DNA of 5,131 nucleotides from Deltaproteobacteria bacterium (GTDB lineage Bacteria > Desulfobacterota > Dissulfuribacteria > Dissulfuribacterales > QOAL01): assembly GCA_026996955.1 (NCBI GenBank), contig JALWJV010000164.1, positions 1-5,131 of the forward strand, given 5' to 3'. The translations under genes and the position numbers were made by a program. Numbering within the stretch: the stretch's first letter is position 1; each line of letters starts with the position of its first letter. The notes under the pieces are model-generated. The model ran no database searches. It had not been told where the DNA came from and saw only the letters and a list, made by a program, of their open reading frames with translations. Below are positions 1 through 5,131 of this stretch, piece after piece.

Positions 1-1
1 G

Positions 2-2113
2 CTTGGGCTTCCTGCAGTTGCGGTAAATCACGCGGCCTTTCTCCATCCCTCAGAATATGCAGTACACCGCATGTTTGTAGATATACAGAAGAATCACCAC
101 CACAGGAAAGTCTCTCCCTTACCTTCGGATTCCTTTCACTTCTGCACGGATGAAGATATGGCCGCAAGGGGGCTTTCTGCATCGCTGATTGCTGCATGTG
201 CAGATATAGCAGAGAGCTGCAAATTTTCATTTCCTTCTGGCAGGCTGCATCCCCCTCGGTTTATGGAAAAGGCCCGGGCAGACCGCATCCTTTCAAAACG
301 GGCGGTAACAGCCCTTGCCAGGAAGAAGAGGGTTGTACCTGCACAGTATGTTCATCAGCTCCAAAAGGAGTTAAAGGTAGCCAGCAGCCGCGAGCTTTCA
401 GATTTTTTCCTTCTTGTAAACGATATCTGCCAATTTGCCTCATCCCGCGGCATACGCCACAGCATAAGGGGCTCTGCAGCAGGCTCCCTGCTTGTGCACC
501 TGCTTCATAACGGCCCTGATCCCATACGTCACAATCTCCTATTTGAGCGTTTTATCAATGACGGCAGGCATGATCTCCCTGACATAGACATAGATTTTGA
601 TTCCGAGCGCAGGGACGAGGTAACCAGGTGGCTGATAGGGCGATGTGAAGGTTCCGGCGGTACACCCAGGCGCAGGCAGGCAGCCCTTGTTGCCACCATA
701 TCAACTTTCAGGGTGAGAAGCGCTGTGAGGCTTGCGGCAAGGGCAATGGGTTACCCCCTTAACGAGATAGACAGGCTTGGAAAATGTCTCCCCTGGTCAC
801 TTCGGGGTATCCCCCTTGCCGATGCCCTGGAGAGTCTTCCGGAGCTTAAGCACTCCCCTCTTAAAAATGAGAAAAAGCTTGTTGAAATGGCCTCATCCCT
901 TGAGGGAATTCCATGTCAGGCATCGGTTCACCTGGGTGGCGTTATACTGGTGCCTGATGATATATACTGCTGGAGTGCAGTGTCTGTGTCGCGAAAGGGG
1001 CTTCCGGTTGCCCATCTTGACAAGGATGATGTTGAGATACTGGGGCTGCTTAAGCTGGATCTCCTGGGGCTGCGAATGCATACCGCAATCAGAAAGGCTG
1101 TGGAGGCCCTTTCTGAACAGGGTGTGATGATAGACCCTGATAAAATCCCGTGTGATGATAAAAAGACATTTGAGCTCATCTGTTCCGGCAGGACCCTTGG
1201 TGTGTTCCAGCTTGAGTCTTCCGGGCAGCGGAACCTGGCAGGCCGTCTCCAGCCTTCTGACTTTAACGATATAGCAGTTGAGATCTCTCTTTTCAGGCCG
1301 GGGCCTGTAAAGGGTGACATGGTGGAGCGTTATCTCAGGAGAAGGCACGGAAAAGAGAAGAAGGACTGGCTTCATCCTGATCTCAGGGACATGTTGGAGG
1401 AGACCGGCGGGGTTATTGTTTTTCAGGAACAGGTGCTCAGGATTGTCAGGCGTTTTGCAGGCTTCTCATATGCCGATGCCGATGTGTTCAGGCGCGCCAT
1501 GACCAAGGGGCGGTCTTCCGGCGAGATGGCAAGGCTTAAGCAGGCGTTCATTCAGGGAGCAGCGGCACGCGGCTATGGCCGGGAGACTGCAGAGCGCGTG
1601 TATGAAAAGATTGCAGCCTTTGCGGCATACGGGTTCTGCAAGGCCCATGCAGTTGCCTTTGCGCATATAACCCTGCAGAGTGCGTGGCTTAAGGCACATC
1701 ATCCCAGGGCATTTTATCTGGGATTGCTAAACGCCGGTCATGTGGGTTCATATCCTCCATTTGTCATACTTAACGAGGCCCGAAGGAGCGGCATACCTGT
1801 GCTTGTGCCCCATGTGAACAGCAGCACCTGTCGGTACCGGGCTGAGGGTGACGGCATAAGGTGTCCTCTCCAGGTGATAAGGGGGCTTGGTATCAGGAGT
1901 GCTGAAAAGATAGTCTCTGAGCGTGAACAGGGAGGTCCATACAGGAGCTGGGGCAATTTTTTTGAAAGGATACAGCTTCCGTCCAGGGCAAGGTATAACC
2001 TTATATTTGCCGGGGCGCTCCAGGGGCTTGGCAGGGAGGCCATTCCAACCCGGGATTTCCCATTATGTCTGAGTGGCCATGCCGGTTATGGAGAAGATGC
2101 GCGGGTTGCATGA
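2..2113 (+). CDS. DNA polymerase III alpha subunit, DnaE2/ImuC-like, 5'-partial and split at the 3' end
   Basis: C-family replicative or translesion polymerase that adds nucleotides at a primer end. The frame is open to the left window edge (LGLPAVAVNHAAFLHP precedes the first ATG at 71), so the true start and most of the PHP domain lie outside. Counting from that ATG, GSAAGSLL (134-141) and PDIDIDFD (170-177) carry the first two palm aspartates, D171 and D173. The third is D330 in KLDLLGLR. Fingers motifs follow: FQLESSGQRNL (379-389), SLFRPGP (406-412), FQEQVLRI (451-458), and AAYGFCKAHAVAFAH (518-532). The YPPFVILNEARRSGI stretch (561-575) and the HhH region RGLGIRSAEKI resemble DnaE2/ImuC more than replicative DnaE1. 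The frame stops at 2113, before the OB-fold, which continues in the next frame. ImuC normally works with ImuA/ImuB, and no such genes are visible here. The family is certain; the subfamily is inferred. Confidence 0.93.
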   Translation, partial: LGLPAVAVNHAAFLHPSEYAVHRMFVDIQKNHHHRKVSPLPSDSFHFCTDEDMAARGLSASLIAACADIAESCKFSFPSGRLHPPRFMEKARADRILSKRAVTALARKKRVVPAQYVHQLQKELKVASSRELSDFFLLVNDICQFASSRGIRHSIRGSAAGSLLVHLLHNGPDPIRHNLLFERFINDGRHDLPDIDIDFDSERRDEVTRWLIGRCEGSGGTPRRRQAALVATISTFRVRSAVRLAARAMGYPLNEIDRLGKCLPWSLRGIPLADALESLPELKHSPLKNEKKLVEMASSLEGIPCQASVHLGGVILVPDDIYCWSAVSVSRKGLPVAHLDKDDVEILGLLKLDLLGLRMHTAIRKAVEALSEQGVMIDPDKIPCDDKKTFELICSGRTLGVFQLESSGQRNLAGRLQPSDFNDIAVEISLFRPGPVKGDMVERYLRRRHGKEKKDWLHPDLRDMLEETGGVIVFQEQVLRIVRRFAGFSYADADVFRRAMTKGRSSGEMARLKQAFIQGAAARGYGRETAERVYEKIAAFAAYGFCKAHAVAFAHITLQSAWLKAHHPRAFYLGLLNAGHVGSYPPFVILNEARRSGIPVLVPHVNSSTCRYRAEGDGIRCPLQVIRGLGIRSAEKIVSEREQGGPYRSWGNFFERIQLPSRARYNLIFAGALQGLGREAIPTRDFPLCLSGHAGYGEDARVA

Positions 2114-2537
2114 AAGGGTACTCCTTGAAAAGCAATGTATGGAGGTGTACTGCACCGCGCACCCCCTTTCCGCTCTGAGACAGTTTCTTGAAAGGCAGGG
2201 TGTGGTTGCCGGCAGTCATCTAAGACGCCTGTCCTCTGGTGCAACTGTCACGGTCTCAGGGCTTGTTATCTTTTTTCACACACCTCCTACACGCTCTGGC
2301 AGGCGGGTAATCTTTGCCACCCTTGAAGATGAAACAGGGCTGGTTGATGTGGTCATCCTTCCGCATGTTCAGAGGCGGTGGGGAGAGCTTGTCTATACCA
2401 GTGAGATCCTTACCATAAGGGGCAGGCTTGAGAGGGCAGGGCGTAACGGTGTTTCAATATCAGTAACAGCCAGGGCCGTGCTTCCCTGGTTAAGCGGTGA
2501 TCTTGGGGCATTACTCAGGCGGGCTTCAGGTCATTAA
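2073..2537 (+). CDS. C-terminal linker and OB-fold of the same DnaE-type polymerase, in a shifted frame
   Basis: This 154-codon frame begins at a GTG. Other possible starts are ATG 2079, 2088 and 2097, and only 2097 has a GGAG-like sequence close upstream, at short spacing. Residues 16-45 (VLLEKQCMEVYCTAHPLSAL and on) match the DnaE linker that contains the conserved HPL motif. Residues about 57-138 form an OB-fold, with the hallmark FATLEDETGLVDVVIL at 81-96. In relatives these segments sit directly after the helix-hairpin-helix domain in one polypeptide. Here they overlap the upstream frame by 41 nt in the +1 frame, and a TGA at 2070-2072 closes this frame just upstream. The likely reading is a frameshift in one gene, or a sequencing error. 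Two translationally coupled polypeptides are the alternative. An independent OB-fold protein is unlikely, because the linker is polymerase-specific. Confidence 0.85.
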   Translation: MAMPVMEKMRGLHERVLLEKQCMEVYCTAHPLSALRQFLERQGVVAGSHLRRLSSGATVTVSGLVIFFHTPPTRSGRRVIFATLEDETGLVDVVILPHVQRRWGELVYTSEILTIRGRLERAGRNGVSISVTARAVLPWLSGDLGALLRRASGH

Positions 2538-2545
2538 CTTTTTTC

Positions 2546-2768
2546 GTAACTGTTCAGCGTATTTATATATAAGGTTGATAATTGGTCTTGTTTTTCCGTT
2601 CTGGTGAATAATTTCTTGTTTTTCTAAGGCTTGCTACGCCAAAATCGCGAAACTCGCTCGTCCCTCGCTCAGACAGACGCGATTTTCCGGCTACGCTTCG
2701 CCAAGAAAAACTACGAAATTTTTCAAAGTCACTCCAAAACAAGACCAATTATCACGCTGAGTAGATAC
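2546..2768. repeat. Dispersed near-palindromic repeat, copy 1 (MITE/REP-like), complete
   Basis: A 223-bp non-coding element starting 8 bp after the polymerase stop. Its arms GATAATTGGTCTTGTTTT (2577-2594) and the exact reverse complement (2736-2753) form an 18-bp perfect inverted repeat. Outside them CAGCGT (2555-2560) pairs with ACGCTG (2754-2759), with 16 extra bases on the left only. Inside, imperfect complementary arms lead to AAAATCGCG/CGCGATTTT (2641-2649 with 2678-2686) and a 28-nt apex containing CTCGCTCG and CCTCGCTC. The whole element can fold into one long hairpin. The left 99 bases (2577-2675) recur at 5033-5131 with five mismatches. Outer ends are set at GTA(A/T)CT, where the ends of both copies stop agreeing; no clear target-site duplication is visible. 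A 61-codon frame on the minus strand inside it is not credible as a gene. Mobility is inferred from the repetition and the inverted ends. Confidence 0.88.
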
Positions 2769-2773
2769 AAAAA

Positions 2774-2789
2774 TTTGACATAAGTCAAA
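2774..2789. promoter_or_regulatory. Crp/Fnr-family operator (FNR/HcpR-like) of hcp
   Basis: TTTGAC-ATAA-GTCAAA is a perfect dyad with 6-bp arms and a 4-bp spacer, the geometry of FNR, DNR and HcpR sites. Its centre (2781.5) lies 41.5 bp before the start predicted from the TATAAT at 2811-2816, the class II activator position. HcpR is a Crp/Fnr-family regulator known to control hcp in many anaerobes, and I recall its sites as TTGAC-N4-GTCAA. The target gene therefore fits, but the regulator itself is inferred. The left half also contains TTGACA, a perfect -35 hexamer, so an overlapping sigma-70 promoter (TTGACA, 18 bp, TATTCT at 2799-2804) is a competing reading. Confidence 0.75.
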
Positions 2790-2810
2790 GTTATTCTCTA
2801 TTCTTGTGTA

Positions 2811-2823
2811 TATAATCTCTTCA
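2811..2823 (+). promoter_or_regulatory. Promoter -10 box and predicted transcription start of hcp
   Basis: A perfect TATAAT lies at 2811-2816, which predicts a start near 2823. The hexamer at the usual -35 distance (2788-2793, AAGTTA) is poor, as expected for an activator-dependent class II promoter with the operator occupying the -35 region. The start is inferred from spacing only. Confidence 0.65.
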
Positions 2824-2984
2824 AAATTAGAATTCAAAACATTAGCGCTGTTAACCAGTGTTCCTGGCTTGGCGCTGATGTTTGAGCGGTCGTGTCGATT
2901 CAGTTTAAATCTTGCGTTGAGCGATTGTCAGATTGAATAATAACCGGGCGTTGTCCCGACAGATACAGGATAAAGGAGATACAA
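2823..2984 (+). other. Predicted 5' leader of hcp mRNA
   Basis: About 162 nt lie between the predicted start and the hcp ATG. The leader holds a strong hairpin (2837-2883), a short CGGG/CCCG stem (2945-2948 with 2955-2958) and the ribosome binding site AAAGGAG (2972-2978), 6 nt before the ATG. TTGAGCG occurs twice, at 2882-2888 and 2917-2923. I see no open reading frame of useful length and do not recognise a known riboswitch class. A second promoter inside the region cannot be excluded. Confidence 0.5.
2837..2883 (+). other. Hairpin in the hcp leader
   Basis: AAACATTAGCGC (2837-2848) pairs with GCGCTGATGTTT (2872-2883) over 12 bp with one G-U wobble. Two more wobble pairs are possible inside. 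The loop carries a small inner stem, CCAG (2855-2858) with CTGG (2864-2867). It lacks a following U-run, so it is not a standard terminator. It may stabilise the transcript, or the same dyad in DNA could bind a protein; the function is unknown. Confidence 0.6.
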
Positions 2985-4616
2985 ATGTTCTGTAATCAGT
3001 GTGAACAGACAGCAAAAGGCAAGGGCTGCACCGTACTCGGTGTGTGTGGAAAAAACGAAACCGTGGCAGATCTTCAGGACCTGCTTATACATGCCCTTAC
3101 GGGTCTGGCACTCTTTGCAAACCAGGGGCGCAGCAAGGGCATTGTTGACAAGGAGACTGACAAGTTCGTCATGGAGGCAGTCTTCTCAACCCTTACAAAT
3201 GTTGATTTTGACCCTGAACGCTTTGTAAAAATGCTCAACAAGACAGTTGAGTTGCGTGAGGCAATGAAGGAAAAGGTTGCGGCTGCAGGCGGAAAGACAG
3301 ATTTTGATCATCCTGCTGCAACTTTTATCCCTGCTGATAATATTGATGCAATGGTTGAGCAGGGCAAAGCCCTTGATTTCATACAGAGCCTTGATAAGGA
3401 CGAGAACATCCGTTCCCTCAAGCAGACTTTGCTCTATGGACTCAAGGGCATTGCAGCCTATGCTGACCATGCACTTATACTTGGACAGTACGATCCTGAG
3501 GTTGCGGCCTTTATGTATGAGGCACTTTCCGTGCTGCTTGCAGAGGGGCTTACCGTTGACCAGTGTGTTGATGCTGCCATGAAGGCAGGCAAGGTAAACA
3601 TGCGCACAATGGAACTGCTTGATGCAGGTAACACAGGAACCTACGGCGATCCGGTGCCCACAAGTGTACCCCTTGGCCACAGGAAGGGTAAATGTATCCT
3701 CATTACCGGTCATGACCTCCATGACCTTGAGCTGCTGTTAAAGCAGACAGAAGGCAAGGGCATAGATATTTACACCCATGGTGAGATGCTTCCATGTCAT
3801 GGTTATCCGGAGCTTAAAAAATATCCCCACTTCTATGGACACTACGGCACTGCATGGCAGAACCAGCAGAAGGAGTTTCCGGGCTTTCCCGGTCCTGTGC
3901 TGTTTACCACAAACTGCATCCAGAAGCCTGCCGACGACTACAAGGACCGTATCTTTACCACGGGCCTTGTTGGCTGGCCTGGCTGCACCCATATCGAGGA
4001 CAAGGATTTTACCCCGGTGATTGAAAAGGCCCTTGAGATGGAGGGCTGGACAGATGACGTGGAGGGTAAATCCGTAATGGTGGGATTTGCCAGGAATGCC
4101 GTGCTTGGTGTGGCTGACAAGGTGATTGAGGGAGTCAAGAACAAGGCCATAAGGCACTTCTTCCTGGTAGGCGGCTGTGACGGTGCAAAACCTGGCCGTG
4201 ATTACTACACAAGGTTTGTTGAGCAGGTGCCTGAGGACTGCATTGTTCTCACCCTTGCCTGTGGAAAGTTCCGTTTCTTTGACAAGGACCTGGGTGATAT
4301 TGGTGGAATTCCACGCCTGCTTGATATAGGACAGTGTAATGATGCCTATTCGGCAATTCAGATTGCAGTTGCGCTTGCAAACGCATTTGAATGTGACGTG
4401 AATGATCTGCCGCTTTCCCTGATCCTGTCATGGTATGAGCAGAAGGCAGTGGCAATTCTCTTAACCCTGCTCTCACTGGGAATCAAGGATATTCGTCTTG
4501 GGCCATCCCTGCCTGCATTTGTAACACCTGCAGTGCTTCAGGTCCTGGTGGACAACTTTGACATCAAGCCCATTGCAGAGACTCCTGAAGAGGATCTTAA
4601 GGCAATACTGGGCTAA
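2985..4616 (+). CDS. hcp: Hybrid cluster protein (hydroxylamine reductase), class I
   Basis: Cytoplasmic iron-sulfur enzyme of nitrosative stress. It reduces hydroxylamine to ammonia in vitro (EC 1.7.99.1), and in E. coli it is regarded as a high-affinity NO reductase and protein S-nitrosylase. The 543 residues match the full length of class I enzymes. The N-terminal cysteines C3, C6, C15 and C21 (C-X2-C-X8-C-X5-C) bind a [4Fe-4S] cluster, unlike the longer spacing of class II enterobacterial [2Fe-2S] forms. All seven expected ligands of the hybrid 4Fe-2S-2O cluster are present: H243, E267, C311, C398 (the persulfide cysteine, in GGCDG), C426, C451 and E485. The N-terminal helical region absent from class III is retained. 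The start is fixed by MFCNQC and by AAAGGAG 6 nt upstream. No hcr reductase gene follows, so the electron donor is encoded elsewhere. The gene is monocistronic: its own Fnr-like promoter upstream and a terminator 5 nt after the stop. Confidence 0.98.
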   Translation: MFCNQCEQTAKGKGCTVLGVCGKNETVADLQDLLIHALTGLALFANQGRSKGIVDKETDKFVMEAVFSTLTNVDFDPERFVKMLNKTVELREAMKEKVAAAGGKTDFDHPAATFIPADNIDAMVEQGKALDFIQSLDKDENIRSLKQTLLYGLKGIAAYADHALILGQYDPEVAAFMYEALSVLLAEGLTVDQCVDAAMKAGKVNMRTMELLDAGNTGTYGDPVPTSVPLGHRKGKCILITGHDLHDLELLLKQTEGKGIDIYTHGEMLPCHGYPELKKYPHFYGHYGTAWQNQQKEFPGFPGPVLFTTNCIQKPADDYKDRIFTTGLVGWPGCTHIEDKDFTPVIEKALEMEGWTDDVEGKSVMVGFARNAVLGVADKVIEGVKNKAIRHFFLVGGCDGAKPGRDYYTRFVEQVPEDCIVLTLACGKFRFFDKDLGDIGGIPRLLDIGQCNDAYSAIQIAVALANAFECDVNDLPLSLILSWYEQKAVAILLTLLSLGIKDIRLGPSLPAFVTPAVLQVLVDNFDIKPIAETPEEDLKAILG

Positions 4617-4621
4617 ACATA

Positions 4622-4664
4622 AAAACAGCCCCATGCCTGAACAGGCATGGGGCTGTTTTATTTT
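4622..4664. terminator. Bidirectional intrinsic terminator between hcp and the RRM gene
   Basis: AAAACAGCCCCATGCCTG (4622-4639) and its exact complement (4642-4659) give an 18-bp perfect stem with a nominal 2-nt loop. The stem is GC-rich in the middle. T-runs follow on both strands: TTTTATTTT ends it in the + direction, and the A-run at 4621-4625 gives TTTTT in the - direction. It begins 5 nt after the hcp stop and ends just beside the RRM stop, so it serves both convergent genes. Confidence 0.95.
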
Positions 4665-4666
4665 GG

Positions 4667-4948
4667 TTAATATCTTCTTGCCCGCCTTTTTGAACGCCTG
4701 TTTTTCTTCTGGGGCTGGACCTGGTTTACCTTTATCTCCCTTCCCTTGAACATGCTCCTGTTAAGGGCCTTGATTGCCTGGTCTGCTTCGGAGTTATTGG
4801 GCATGTCAACAAATGCAAACCCCTTTGCCCTGCCTGAAAACCTGTCCATGATAAGGTTGACACTGGCTATCTCGCCAAATTCCACAAAAAGTTCCCTGAG
4901 TTCTGTCTCGTTTACATTATAAGGCAACTGACCTACGTATATGTTCAT
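4667..4948 (-). CDS. Small single-RRM RNA-binding protein
   Basis: A 93-residue cytoplasmic protein consisting of one RNA recognition motif and a short basic tail. RNP2 is IYVGQL (residues 3-8) and RNP1 is RAKGFAFV (40-47); the aromatic residues Y4, F44 and F46 are the expected RNA-stacking positions. The helix-1 segment ETELRELFVEFGEI (14-27) and the GREIKVNQ strand (69-76) complete the beta-alpha-beta-beta-alpha-beta fold. Residues 81-92 are almost all K, R or S and probably add non-specific RNA affinity; the glycine-rich tail of cyanobacterial Rbp proteins is missing. AAGGAG (complement of 4954-4959) sits 5 nt before the ATG and supports this start. Bacterial homologues are often cold- or stress-induced RNA-binding proteins, but the targets here are unknown. 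It is convergent with hcp and shares its terminator, which does not imply a shared function. Confidence 0.95.
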   Translation of the reverse strand: MNIYVGQLPYNVNETELRELFVEFGEIASVNLIMDRFSGRAKGFAFVDMPNNSEADQAIKALNRSMFKGREIKVNQVQPQKKNRRSKRRARRY

Positions 4949-4991
4949 CTGTTCTCCTTTTGGCTAAATGTTAATGTTCCATTATTTATTC

Positions 4992-4997
4992 AGTATA
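4992..4997 (-). promoter_or_regulatory. Weak candidate -10 box of the RRM gene
   Basis: On the minus strand TATACT lies about 44 nt before the ATG. The expected -35 position falls inside the end of repeat copy 2 (about 5014-5021) and shows no TTGACA-like hexamer. Only 57 nt separate the start codon from the repeat, so the promoter lies either in this gap or in the repeat itself. This is the best match in the gap, no more. Confidence 0.25.
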
Positions 4998-5005
4998 AGT
5001 ATTTT

Positions 5006-5131
5006 GTATCTATTCAGCGTATAATGATTGTTGGTAAATGGTCTTGTTTTTCCGTTCCGGTGAACAATTTCTTGTTTTTCTAAGGCTTGCTACGCCAAAA
5101 TCGCGAAACGCGCTCGTCCCTCGCTCAGACA
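5006..5131. repeat. Dispersed near-palindromic repeat, copy 2, truncated by the window edge
   Basis: It begins GTATCTATTCAGCGT, like the left end of copy 1 (GTAACTGTTCAGCGT), and even more like the reversed right end of copy 1 (GTATCTACTCAGCGT). A variable 12-nt stretch (16 nt in copy 1) follows. Then 5033-5131 matches 2577-2675 base for base except for five substitutions. The orientation is the same as copy 1. The right half lies beyond the window. No coding capacity is visible. Confidence 0.9.

Noticed and set aside
893..1375. Minus-strand frames of 130 and 160 codons inside the polymerase gene
   Set aside because: They are antisense to strongly conserved palm and fingers motifs and show no recognisable domain.
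2073..2537. A free-standing OB-fold protein, such as a single-stranded-DNA-binding or nucleic-acid-binding cistron
   Set aside because: Its first 45 residues are the DnaE-specific linker with the HPL motif, so it is the detached end of the polymerase.
2641..2686. A CRISPR repeat or the end of the polymerase transcript as an intrinsic terminator
   Set aside because: There are no regularly spaced repeats, and the inner 9-bp stem is not followed by a T-run; it is the apex of the dispersed repeat.
2563..2748. A 61-codon minus-strand frame between the polymerase and hcp
   Set aside because: It lies wholly within the palindromic repeat, has no family resemblance or convincing ribosome binding site, and its composition follows from the repeat.
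2823..2984. A known riboswitch or tRNA-like structure in the hcp leader
   Set aside because: No conserved riboswitch core or cloverleaf could be fitted by eye.
3186..4157. Minus-strand frames of 178 and 139 codons inside hcp
   Set aside because: They are antisense to the hcp coding sequence, which has every cluster ligand; the Cys- and His-rich look is a by-product of the complement.

Overview
This 5,131-base window looks like ordinary chromosome from an anaerobic or microaerophilic bacterium. The likely source is a Desulfobacterota- or Nitrospirota-type lineage. That guess rests on a full-length class I hybrid cluster protein, a small single-RRM RNA-binding protein, frequent AGG (Arg) and ATA (Ile) codons at moderate GC, and the absence of an hcr reductase gene next to hcp. 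The taxon is an inference, not a reading.

Region 1 (2-2537, + strand) holds most of a DnaE-family DNA polymerase III alpha subunit that resembles the DnaE2/ImuC branch. It enters from the left edge at the end of its PHP domain. The palm, fingers and helix-hairpin-helix parts are intact, but the reading frame closes at 2113. The C-terminal linker and OB-fold continue in the next frame (2073-2537). The gene is therefore split, either by a frameshift or into two overlapping cistrons.

Region 2 (2538-2984, 447 bases without a gene) is not empty. It holds a 223-bp near-palindromic dispersed repeat (about 2546-2768) with an 18-bp perfect inverted repeat. Directly after it comes a perfect FNR/HcpR-type dyad (2774-2789), then a TATAAT box whose position puts the dyad at exactly -41.5. 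A roughly 160-nt leader follows, with a strong 12-bp hairpin and a good ribosome binding site.

Region 3 (2985-4616, +) encodes hybrid cluster protein Hcp with every iron-sulfur ligand present. It converges on region 4 (4667-4948, -), a 93-aa RRM RNA-binding protein. The 50-bp gap between them is filled by one bidirectional terminator with 18-bp arms.

Region 5 (5006-5131) is a second copy of the repeat in the same orientation, cut by the window edge. The two copies bracket the hcp-RRM pair.

Functionally, hcp is best read as a stand-alone nitrosative-stress gene under a Crp/Fnr-family activator. The polymerase and RRM genes are neighbours without an evident functional link to it. I found no novel multi-gene system. 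The items most worth following up are the repeat family, the split polymerase, and the architecture of the hcp control region.
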